A DNA stretch of 12,598 nt from the NCBI GenBank assembly GCA_036939975.1, contig JALLPB010000835.1:1-12598 (forward strand), read 5' to 3'. Shown in pieces: positions 1 to 8,879 of this stretch (position 1 is the first letter of the stretch; each line of letters opens with the position of its first letter). The stretch comes from Cyclostephanos tholiformis. Taxonomy: Eukaryota > Bacillariophyta > Thalassiosirophyceae > Thalassiosirales > Thalassiosiraceae. The notes beneath the pieces were generated by a model that worked only from the letters and a program-made list of their open reading frames with translations, did no database searches and was not told the origin of the DNA. A program made the position numbers and the translations under genes.

Positions 1-242
1 TTTTTTTTTTTTTTTAATATAATTTTTTCATTGGGAAGATGCGAGAAAGAAGACGAGACATATCCTTTTTTCTTCATACTGGTACAATCTAGGTGAGGTG
101 AAGATTAAGATGTGTATCCAAGTCAGTCAATGACTCACATAACCGTGGAGACAATCGTCTTTTTCCGCGGTGTTCTTCGACAGGGCGCCATCGCCATGTT
201 GAGCACATCCCGAGCAGCTGGGCCATAACGATACTCCCCGCG

Positions 243-300
243 GATAGAGATAGGGAGAGGGAGAGGGAGGGAGAGAAAGTGAGAGAAAGTGAGAGAGATG
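243..300. repeat. Purine-rich GA tract
   Basis: Almost pure A/G on the plus strand, made of GAGG and GAGA units, and including two exact tandem copies of the 10-mer gagagaaagt at 271-290. It lies 110-170 bp upstream of the antiporter ATG. Such tracts are common simple repeats and can act as promoter-proximal elements; no function can be shown from the sequence. Confidence 0.8.
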
Positions 301-329
301 GGAGTAGCGCGTCCAACCGTCCATTCTAC

Positions 330-336
330 ATAAATA
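330..336 (+). promoter_or_regulatory. Possible TATA-like element (ATAAATA)
   Basis: ATAAATA lies about 75 bp before the chosen ATG at 412, in a GC-rich setting. A transcription start about 30 bp downstream would fall in the pyrimidine-rich stretch near 360-377 and give a leader of about 40-50 nt. A similar TAAATAG is found about 80 nt before the possible start of the minus-strand gene at the right end. This is a weak, context-based call. Confidence 0.25.
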
Positions 337-411
337 GGTAGTATTCCAAGAGTTTTTGATTTTTTCCCCCTCTTCTTCGTGTGGCGGTGTGGTGGTGGTG
401 TGGTGGTGGCC

Positions 412-555
412 ATGCTACGAAGTCGCTCGACGGGCAAGGGCAACAAGAGCGGAAGGGGAAGCGACGACGATAGTTATCACAGCTGTGGTAGCATCCTATC
501 CAGGGCCTCGCCGCCGGACGTACGCAGGACGAAGATGAGGACGAGGAACAGGGGA

Positions 556-597
<42 letters not shown>

Positions 598-3500
598 GGC
601 GACAGCGATCGCGACACCGTCGACGATAACGTCGACGACGAACCGTACGATGACGTCGACGTCGATTCGGACCTGCGAAGTCTCCTATCGGGAGGACACG
701 GTCGTGGGCCGTCTTCGGTCCCTCCCCCTCCGTCGCGGGGATCGCGCGGCGGGATCGTCGGGGGAGTAGGGGGGGGGGGATCCACCTCGACGATGACCGT
801 CTCGTCGTCTTCGTCCCGCCCCCACCATCACATCTTCCACCTCGGGGGCGGCGACGATGGTCGTCATGTCTCCCCCCCCGGCGATGGCGAAGACGCCGTC
901 GTCGTCGTCGTCCCGCGCCGTGGCAGGAGGACGACGACGTCGTTTTGCCTCGGCATCGTCGCGTTGTTCGCGCTCGCATTGGCGGGAACGGGATACGCCG
1001 GCTTCTATCTCGTGCGCGATGACGACTACGACCACGACGACCATCGTCACGGCGTTGGCCGTCATCGGATCAATAATCACGAAGCGACGACGACGCTCGA
1101 CGACTTCGGCGTTCGACGGCCGCCCCACCATGAATCGGGAGGTGGTGGTAGGATGAGGGATAAGAAGAAGACGAAGGGCAATAAGGGGGACGGGAAGTTT
1201 CCCGGCGGCGGCGTTGGCGGCGGCGGCGGAGTTATGATGGGGGGCGGTTACGACAAGGGAGGGGACGAGCGACGCGACGGGACTACGGACGTCGTCGTAG
1301 GGAGGAATGGTTGGGGCATCAGGGAGGCTATACATAATATCGATCGTGTTTTCATGGACAAACGCAATCGTCTCTTTCCTCCCGATCCTCGTCGTGCTCC
1401 TCTCCCCCCCCCTCCATCTCGTGAATACGAATTAACGGCGGAGGATGACGCGACGGTGTCCGAGTCGTCGTCGCTGCTACCGATGGTGATCGGCGACACC
1501 TTGCCCGAAAACGCAGACGCCATCGACGACTACGCGTATTCCCCAATACCCGCGAGCGACGCGTTGGAATGCCGTTCGTCCGTGATATCGTTCGTTATTA
1601 ATGCCACCGACGTCAAGGACGAGTGCGATGGCCTGCGCAGGGCGTTCGATAAAGCTTGTAGCGTCCAGGAGACGACGACAAATCCTATTACAACATGGGG
1701 GGGATCGCCGGAATCGGAAACGGAGAAAGCGGAGAATTCGCCATCCCTGGGGGAGGAAGGAGGGGGGTACTACAATGACGAGGATCGTGATCCCGATCGT
1801 CGGGGTAGCAGACGCCGCAGGAGGAGGATGCTGGGGAGGGATCAATACTGGACGTTGACGACAATGCGACGGTTATTCGCGCGGATGATCGCACCGGCGA
1901 TGGAAGGCTTGGACGGGGCCGAAGATGGGAAGGATGGGACGAAAGCGATGGGCCGGATGTCGTGGTCTGAGAACGACGTTGATCGCGGCGGCGATGGCAG
2001 CGACGGCGACGTCGGCGTGAAACGGCTTCGATCGAACAACAACAACCGCTATGGGACGACGATTATCCGGGAAGCGGGTAGGATCTATGGAGCATCGTCC
2101 GTGGAGACGATCGATCTTACGGGGTTTGAGATGGGAGGGTGGTGGGAAAGGACGCCGTTCTCCCGCTTCTACTCGGGGATGGCACGTCGAGTGTTGAAAT
2201 CGGGGGCGGTTGGAGAAATCGACGTCGAGTCGTCCACGCTAAAGCAGGAGAGGGTCGAAGTTCCGCTGATATCGCTCAACATCCCAACGGCGAACAAGCA
2301 CGTGTCCGAGGACATGCTCAACGAGGCCCTCTTGCTGCAACAAACGGACGTTATGAGAGCGTCAGCGTCGGAAACGCATTCCTCGCTCGATTCCACGCAA
2401 TTGGTCGGTGGAGTCTCCGTTCAGAGCGCCGACGTTGATGTCGACGTCCCCCCGGAACCGACCGACACAGACCTGACAACCGCATCGGCCGCCGCGAACA
2501 GGCCAAACATCACCGCCGACGCCGCCGCCGCCGCCGCCGTTAAGGACGTCGCCGAATCCGCCGAGGCGATACGAACGGCGGTGGTGGGCGTGCAAAAGTC
2601 TATGATGAACGACCCTAAATCCGTCGAGGCACGCACGTGCTGCGCGTCGATACTGTCTGTCTTCCACGAGCACTGCGATCCAACAACTACCGGCGTGGAA
2701 GATTACTCCGACCAGCGCCTGCTCGTGATTGTATTCGTGATCACCGTTTGCGGGATGGTGAAGAGCCTGATAAGGCATCTGAACGTTCGATGGCTGCCCG
2801 AGGCCGGGGGATGCATACTCGTGGGCGTATTGGGATGCCTAGTTTTGCAGCACATGCCCCACGTGCGATTCGCCTTCGACGGTGATATGTTCCTTCGCAT
2901 CATGGTTCCCCCCATTGTCTTCGAGGCGGCCGTCAAGATCAACAAGCAGAGCTTTCGCAGGCATGTCATACCCATAACCATATTCGCAATCGTGGGCACG
3001 CTGGCGAGCACGGCGTTAACTGCTCTCATCCTGCACAAGGGATCGACTTTACTTGGACATTATGCGACGACGATCCCCGTAAAGGAGAGTCTAATATTTG
3101 GCGCGCTTATATCGAGCATCGATCCGATCGCTGTGTTGAGTGTGTTGAGTAGCATGGGCATGACCGATACGGATACCATATATGTGCTCATCTTTGGCGA
3201 GTCGTTACTTAACGACGGTGTGGCCATAGTTCTGTTTCAAACTCTAGTGCACTTTTTGGACGAATCCCTCGTGATCGATTCGGAAGTAATTCTCGATGCC
3301 TCCATGCACTTCGTCGTCGTCGCAATGGGATCGGTATCGGTCGGAATGGCATCGGGGGCCTGTGCCACGCTGTATTTTTCTTTGATGCACGGATGCCAAA
3401 CGCCGATGGTGGAAGTTATAATGTTTTACTGCTGGTCGTTCATTCCGTACTACATCTGTGACATGGTGGAGTGGTCAGGCATCGTGGCCATCGTTGCGAA

Positions 3501-4335
3501 TGGATTTGTGATGGACTTGTATGTGATTGGGCAGAAACATCAGCAGCTTAAGACTAGCAACTCGGATGTGGAAGATGAGATCGATTTCTTGGTGAATGGC
3601 ACTGGCACGGCCAGCATTTCAAACGTCAAAACGCGGCCATATAGACAGCAGCAGTGTCGTAGTATATTCACTTACGACGGCCACCTGTCGCCCAAGGCGG
3701 ACAGTCACGTGCACTTTGTTATCGAGATCTTTGCGACGCTGATGGAAACCGCCATTTTTGCATACCTGGGCCTATTCTTATTCAGCCCCAGGTATCACTG
3801 GAGCTTTTACCTCTCACTCATGTCCATAATCGCGACGGTGCTGGGGCGGGTTATCATGATCCCCCTTTTCAGCCACGTCGCCAACATTTTCAATCGAATG
3901 AGCCTCTCGGGACAGCAGCAACAAAGTCCAATGAATATTAACGAAGGGGTGCACATAGATCGCAGGATGCAAGTAGTTCTCGTCTTTGCCGGTCTTCGCG
4001 GGGCCATGAGCTTCGCATTGGTCGAGCACATTCCCATGTACGACACCACCACTGGGCAGGGATCCCGGCTTAAGCCCGAGCTTAAGGCGATGACGTCGGC
4101 ATCGATCATTTTTACGCTGTTTGTGCTCGGGGGTGCCACATCTTACTTATTGGAAAGGCTCGGCTACTGCGTGAATAAGCAGCAGGGGCAGGATGACGTT
4201 GAGATCGCTTCCTTAATGGGACAAAATCAGGACAAGAGGCGATCTCCTGTGGCCGTGAGACGGAATATCCCTCAGGCTAATCATGACACGGGCCTCCGAA
4301 ATAATGGTTCCGTGAGACAACGTGGGCCAAGATAA
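412..4335 (+). CDS. Na+/H+ (cation/proton) exchanger, CPA1/NHE family, with a giant N-terminal extension
   Basis: The product is a membrane antiporter exchanging Na+ or K+ for H+ (family knowledge). The ATG at 412 (ggccATG) is the first in-frame ATG; the frame is open further upstream but only with non-ATG codons. The protein has 1307 residues and no visible intron. The transporter domain runs from about 770 to 1250 with about 11-12 hydrophobic segments. It shows the NHE signatures: VPPIVFEAA (832-840, amiloride-region motif), SIDPIAVL around Asp904, FGESLLND with Glu930, Asn934 and Asp935 (ion-binding core), SGIVAIV, ETAIFAYLG around Glu1112, and GLRGA with Arg1196. The C-terminal tail is short and hydrophilic. 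Before the domain lie about 760 residues rich in Gly, Asp, Arg and Ser, with (GV) repeats near 49-60 and a hydrophobic segment at 178-201 that could be a signal anchor. This would put residues 202-763 on the luminal or outer side. Ordinary NHEs have only a short leader. The subfamily (plasma membrane or endosomal) cannot be decided. Confidence 0.93.
556..591 (+). repeat. Six tandem copies of the hexamer GGCGTC inside the antiporter CDS
   Basis: Six exact copies of GGCGTC are followed by GGCGGCGGC. In frame they encode alternating Gly-Val. The unit length is a multiple of three, so copy-number changes would keep the reading frame, which makes this a likely length polymorphism in the disordered N-terminus. 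Confidence 0.95.
769..779 (+). repeat. Run of 11 G inside the antiporter CDS
   Basis: An 11-base G homopolymer encodes part of a Gly-rich stretch about 120 residues into the protein. Runs of 8 C (872-879) and 9 C (1404-1412) follow in the same extension. A one-base error at any of them would break the frame, yet the frame stays open across all three, which supports the sequence as given. Confidence 0.9.
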
Positions 4336-4423
4336 CCAGCATGATTGGGTTGCTCAGGTACCGAGTAGATATTGTGATGAGTTCGGTAATTTGCCTGGGC
4401 CACGCTACCCAATCCTCCATGAT

Positions 4424-4730
4424 GCGAAAAAATTGAGTTGAACTTGTATTTGCAATATAATATTTGAGAGTTTGAATCATCCCTTGTATTACCCTTTTTG
4501 TTACACCAGAGGACCTGTATGACAAATCTATGTTTAGCTGGCAAATGGAAAACACAAAATATCCACCCTGCGAAAAAATTGAGTGGAATTAGTAGTTGCT
4601 ATATTTTTTTGTTCTGTGAACTGTTCATGTGATCCCCACTTGTTGAGATTATATCTCGTCCCTTGTTTTACCCTTTTTGGTCTTGTATGACAGATCTATG
4701 TTTACCTGGCAAATCAAAAACACAAAATAT
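4424..4730. repeat. Imperfect tandem duplication, two units of about 140-160 bp
   Basis: Unit 1 (4424-4562) and unit 2 (4570-4730) both begin with GCGAAAAAATTGAGT. Both contain a CCCTTGT(A/T)TTACCCTTTTTG block and both end with a TGTATGACA(A/G)ATCTATGTTTA(G/C)CTGGCAAAT block followed by AACACAAAATAT. The spacing between matching blocks drifts from 146 to 168 bp, so indels have accumulated since the duplication. No coding potential is evident. It lies just 3' of the antiporter stop and may duplicate 3' UTR sequence. Confidence 0.85.
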
Positions 4731-4746
4731 GATTGTACTTTGTATG

Positions 4747-4779
4747 CTATCATCATGATAGTATCACGATGCATGATAC
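4747..4779. repeat. Two overlapping short palindromes
   Basis: CTATCAT-c-ATGATAG (4747-4761) is an almost perfect palindrome. It abuts GTATCA-n7-TGATAC (4761-4779), sharing one base. Such close, AT-rich inverted repeats may form small hairpins or be a protein-binding site. There is no direct evidence of function. Confidence 0.6.
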
Positions 4780-5011
4780 ACTACTTATCAACTGGCAACA
4801 AGCTCAGCTCATGTTGCCCAACATACACATTGCAGGATTGACCTTCCACCATTTTGTGAACGCTAAGATTGTTGATGGGCCCTTTCAACACATCGTGCAG
4901 AGTGAACCCTGTCAAGGGAGTCCTTCGCGCGGAGTCCTCCTAGTAGAATGAGAAATGTGCGCAAGATGTGCACATAGAGCACAAGATGTGCATGTCCGCT
5001 GCGCGCGAAAG

Positions 5012-5075
5012 ATATGAATGTGATATGGGGGGGAGGGGGGAGTCTCCTCCCAGTCCCCCCTATGAATATGAATGT
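5012..5075. repeat. G-rich/C-rich hairpin flanked by a 10-bp direct repeat
   Basis: The 10-mer atatgaatgt occurs at 5012-5021 and again at 5066-5075. Between them lies a G-rich arm (7 G at 5027-5033, then A, then 6 G at 5035-5040) and a matching C-rich arm (TCCTCCC near 5044-5050 and 6 C at 5055-5060), so the insert can fold back on itself. The flanking repeat resembles a target-site duplication around a tiny insertion, but chance repetition of AT-rich sequence is also possible. Confidence 0.5.
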
Positions 5076-5164
5076 AAAATTGTGAAGACAAGTTTGGGTT
5101 TGGACCAATGTTAGTAGGTTCAACCCCTCCCCCGTCCTTCGGCGGTGATGCTCCCTCCGTCAAT

Positions 5165-6397
5165 TTATGCCATCATCACCGTAAACGAGTCGCCAACAAT
5201 TGTCCTCGTCGGTTCCGATGACATGGGATAGTGGCTGAATAGCGGATTCTGGATGTGCTTGAACGATTGGATCTCGATCATTTTTGACAAGATGCCGTGG
5301 GAGAATTCTTGCACCTGCTTCCGAATGTAGTTTAGGAATGCTGTGCTTGACCATCGTCCGATGAGCATGATTGAAAAGATTGGGACGCCGGCCAAGTACA
5401 TTGCCATCGCTGCGCTGGATCAAATGGAATGGGTTCCGACCTCCCATCGTTCGATTCCAAGTTTCGTTTCTCCGATTCCAACAACTCCGTCGTGGATGAG
5501 GTTGATGATCATTGTCAAGGTGACGCTGATCAGTTTTTTCTGTGGAGAACAAGAGAGACGGGAGAGTTCTTGTTGGTCCCCTCGTACGAGAGGATTCTTC
5601 TGACAATTGACGCCCAAATTTTGACTGGACATAGGATTGGGTCCGCTGTCCTCCATTGGGTGACCGTGTCGGACTTACTGTCATTCTTCTGCCGCTCAAA
5701 AGTGACTGAGACACAATCGGCCAAATGCAAATTGGGGAAGGAATGATCGATGAATTCCCCGTTCTTGATGAAGGCAATGTTTTGGAGGCAAAGCTGTTTC
5801 TCTGTCGTTGCTCGGGTTTTGAGACTTTCAGATACTCGCATGATCTCATTGCCCAGAAGTAGGCATCGCGCGTTGCAGTTGCAGTTCTGTAGATCTGTTG
5901 GAGAGGATTAGGTGAATAACACACACGGGGAGAGCTTTCTGCTTGACGGCTTTCGGGTCGCCTTTCTTGTATGACCTCATCTGTTGCCGTAGAAGTCATG
6001 CAACGTTATTTTTGGCATCGTGCTTGGGGTTGTTGTGTCCGTGCTCTCGGAAGGTTGCAGCCACAAAGTTGAGGGTATCGTTGACTGTCTATTGAGCCAG
6101 GGGATCATCATTTCATTGAGAAAACTGTCCGTCACGGATAGCCACGGCGAAGGCGCACATGATCTCAATTCGGTGTTGTTTTGAGAACCCGTCGAGGAAA
6201 AGGTCGTGTCCGAGTCCAACTTGCTCACACCATTTGGTGTAATGGTCCCACGCTCGAGCTTCGTTCTCATGTGTTTTTCTACCAACTGCTGTTTCACGGG
6301 CAGTCGACGCAGCAGCAAGGTCAGCCATGAGGTAATCTCTTTGGGTAGAGGAACAATTTTGAAGTGCTGAGGAAGCTGAGAGGGGCAATGGACGCAA
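5165..6397 (-). pseudogene. Tyrosine recombinase of the retroelement (broken)
   Basis: This would integrate the circular DNA copy of the element by strand exchange, in the nucleus. The N-terminal DNA-binding domain starts near the ATG at 6397 (TARETAVGRKTHENEARAW region). The catalytic core keeps the first Arg (AMRSCEYL, codon 5844-5846), the His of HxxR (5429-5431), Trp in GRWSS (5351-5353) and the nucleophile Tyr in NYIRKQ (5327-5329). The second catalytic Arg is replaced by TGA (5420-5422), in the context THSI-stop-SSAAMAMYL. Further stops are TGA 6113-6115, TAG 6089-6091 and TGA 5996-5998. The frame changes about three times (near 5880, 5820 and 5535) and then returns to the starting frame. 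It begins inside the end of the RNase H frame, overlapping it by about 420 nt. Identity is secure, and so is the loss of function. Confidence 0.88.
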
Positions 6398-8879
6398 AGG
6401 ATGTTTGTTAGTTCTTCGTTGGAATGGTCATCATCCCGGGAGAGGGCGTCCGCAAATTTGTTTTCGATACCCGGGAACCATTGGCTATACTCTCGGATGC
6501 CCAACGAGAGGTAGTGTGATAAGTGGAGACACGCCACCTCAATTTGGATCGTTGCTTGTAATGGGTCTTCTCCGTCTTCGATGAAATTGGTTTTTCGGAG
6601 CCATTCTTCGGACGTGGTGCTGTCGGTCATGGATAAGGCGCAGTCGCCATGGGAGAGCCTGCCTGCCAGAATGCTGATCCACGGCGTGATAATCGCTGCC
6701 AGGTGCTCAAGCAGGTTGTTCGAGGCTCGGAATTGGAGGTCCGGCTCGAGATAAAAACGCCATGCAAAGCCTTGGTGGCTGAAGCCTCCTAGCCCCCTTG
6801 GGCACGAGTCGGAGCGATAGGCATGTGTCGGGCATCTGTACGCGATGGAATTGAGGTCGACACCATCGGCACATGTTTTTAGCACCTGGAGGAGGAACTT
6901 CAGATCTTCACGGCAGACTTTGTTGATTGCGATTTCTCACTTTGTCTTGGCTCGTTTCATTAGGAATCAGATTCGGCTTAGGAAGTGGTGAATGAAGGGG
7001 ATGATTTGTCCGACGTGGACCCATCTTCCCACATTCGGAGCTCGCTGTGCGTCGTCCATCCTCGTTCAAGCATGTCATGTATCACTTTTGAGTAGGCGAT
7101 GAACTTGTTTTCCGGCAGGGCTATCGTCATGCATCGGAAATCGAGTTCCCAACCGAGGATCATCTTCACTTCGGACAAACCAGTTTCTGCGACCAATTTG
7201 GCCCTTGTGTCCATATCATCACGAGGGAGGGGTTCAAACTCCGATACTTTTCTTGACACTGCTGTGAGTCCAAGAAGAGGGGCACGTTCCATTCGCGTTG
7301 CATTGTTGGAGTCACAGTCGTCAACTGTAAGGCCGATGTAGTCGTTTATGTAGACGTCGACTGTGCCGCACGGGTCGATAGGGATGTCAACGATGAGGTC
7401 TCGTCAGATTCCGAAAGGGACATCGTCGGGCAATGTGGTCTTGTTGGGGATCAGGTGCTGGCCGTTTGATGCAAAAAATTCGAGTGGGTTCCAGTCATTG
7501 CTGTGGAGGATCACATTTATGAGGTCGCAGATTGTTTCCAAAATTGTGCCCCATTCCAAGGGGCTGGGAGCTCCGCCAAAGGAAAGTCGCAACATCATCA
7601 GGGCAATCCCTAGGGAAGGGATTTGGGTGCACGTTTAGATGGCCGTCAAAGCATTCAGGTGACATCTCCTGAAGGCTGCCTTCGCATCGAGCTTTGTCGC
7701 AAGGATTCTCTTTCCGGGATATTTCTTCCTGGCCGCAACCGCCCAGTTTATTATTTGCTTGATCGCCGCGCCAAAGTACCATGGCATCAACTGTTCTACG
7801 TCCATGCGATTGTTCACTGAGGTTTCGGACTGCCATGTCCAGCTTTGGTTGTGAGTCAGCCGATTTTTTGGGATGATTTCACCACGCTCGTTGATCGTTT
7901 TTTGGAGTTGGATATTCAGCGGTGCTAGGATGACTTCGGGGATGTTCTTGACTTTGTTCAACGGGAGGGGGAGGGCGAAACCTCGGATGACGTCGTCGTT
8001 GACAAGCTTGAGAAGGAGTTCTTGCTGTTGCTCGGCTCCTTTGTGATTGCCGAATTTTAAAGCGTTGTCGATGTCCTTTAGGCGGTCCGAGTCATTGAGG
8101 GGAAACAGAGGCCAGGTGGAGCCGTTTGATAGGATGGTGTTCATTCTTGGCCAGCTGGGGTGATTCCTGAAAATGGGTTCTAGCATTGACGTCACTTTGA
8201 ATTCTGAGCCGTATGATAGCGGCGATCCATTTTGGGCATGGAGTGCTGAGTGCAGGTCACCTCCAAATTTTTGCATTAGTAATATGTAGTTCTTTTCTGC
8301 GGCTTCGACTGATAGGTCAAACTCGAATAGGGGTTTCAAGAGGTGTGGGCATGGGGTTGCCATAATCTGTTGCAGTAGTTGGATTAGGTTAGTGGGCCAG
8401 ATCCGCTGCATTGATTGGGTGATGTTGGGTTCTTCGGGGATGATGATGCTGTTGCCGTCGTCCAAGGTGGTGATGCCGTCGTTGTGGTCGTTGCGTTTGT
8501 GGGGGAAATCGTCATTGCCGCTTGGTCTCAGAGGTGCGTCCTCGCTCGATTTTTGTTTCCTTGATCCGCTGATTCGATTGGCCCTCTCCCAGGGAAAGGT
8601 TGAGTTTGAGCAAAGCGTATACTCACCTAAAACCATTGATTCGATATTCTCCATCTTGCTTGTGATTCGTTGCTGGGGAGGAACTAAAGGTGCGTCATTG
8701 CGTTGTGGCACGACTGGGGTGTCGTTAGTTGCCTGGGGTCGGGGAACTGGTGCGTTCAAAATTTGGAGAGGTGGATGGGCGATTCTGTGGTGGACTTGCA
8801 TCATTTCTCGTGGTTTGGTGACTTGGGGGTCGGGTGGTTTCGGGATGGACTGGATGCTGCTAGGCTCCTGCCTGCCCTG
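5977..8879 (-). pseudogene. Reverse transcriptase - RNase H (pol) of the retroelement (broken)
   Basis: It would copy element RNA into DNA. RT signs in order: IIPKNRLTHNQSW, then SVNNRM; motif A KLDAKAAFRRCHLN (Asp 7686-7688); motif B RLSFGGAPSP (about 7560-7590); motif C DVYINDYIGL, where Asn (7344-7346) stands in place of the first catalytic Asp of YxDD. RNase H follows from about 6885: SDSCPRGLGG (Asp 6808-6810), NNLLEHL (Glu 6706-6708), MTDSTTSEEW (Asp 6622-6624) and ADALSRD, so its catalytic acids look intact. In-frame stops are TAA 7635-7637, TGA 7404-7406, TGA 6967-6969 and TGA 6937-6939, plus one frame change near 7030 joining RT to RNase H. The RT part is in the same frame as gag. 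The C-terminal part after RNase H (KEITSWLTLLLRRLPV onward) stays open to 5977 while overlapping the recombinase. Confidence 0.88.

Larger units (their letters stand above)
1..411. other. Non-coding left flank upstream of the antiporter gene
   Basis: The window opens with a run of 15 T followed by AT-rich sequence; on the minus strand this would be a poly(A)-like tail, so it could be the end of a transcript or retrocopy pointing left, or simply a low-complexity stretch. No convincing gene is visible in this interval. Short minus-strand reading frames exist, but they are made of translated GA/CT repeat (strings of Ser-Leu) and have no recognisable domain. The region probably holds the promoter and 5' untranslated leader of the antiporter gene that starts at 412. 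Confidence 0.5.
4336..5164. other. Intergenic region between the antiporter and the retroelement
   Basis: AT-rich in its first half and then mixed. It should contain the antiporter 3' untranslated region and poly(A) site, but I cannot point to a definite signal. It holds an imperfect tandem duplication (4424-4730), two overlapping small palindromes (4747-4779), short direct repeats such as caagatgtgca (two copies within 4960-4995) and GGAGTCCT (two copies within 4918-4940), and a G/C hairpin (5022-5065). The part from about 4900 to 5164 lies just beyond the recombinase end of the retroelement and may include its 3' terminal repeats, but no matching copy was found at the other end. Small reading frames here have no recognisable content. 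Confidence 0.5.

Noticed and set aside
326..1523. Minus-strand open frames opposite the antiporter N-terminus
   Set aside because: They are Arg/Ser/Pro low-complexity shadows of the GC-rich repetitive coding strand.
4733..4951. Small plus-strand frame of 72 codons
   Set aside because: No domain, overlaps palindromes and repeats, and length is within chance expectation.
7020..7040. Programmed -1 frameshift between RT and RNase H
   Set aside because: The shift falls in the middle of a conserved RT/RNase H connection, with no slippery heptamer that I can see, so a plain indel is more likely.
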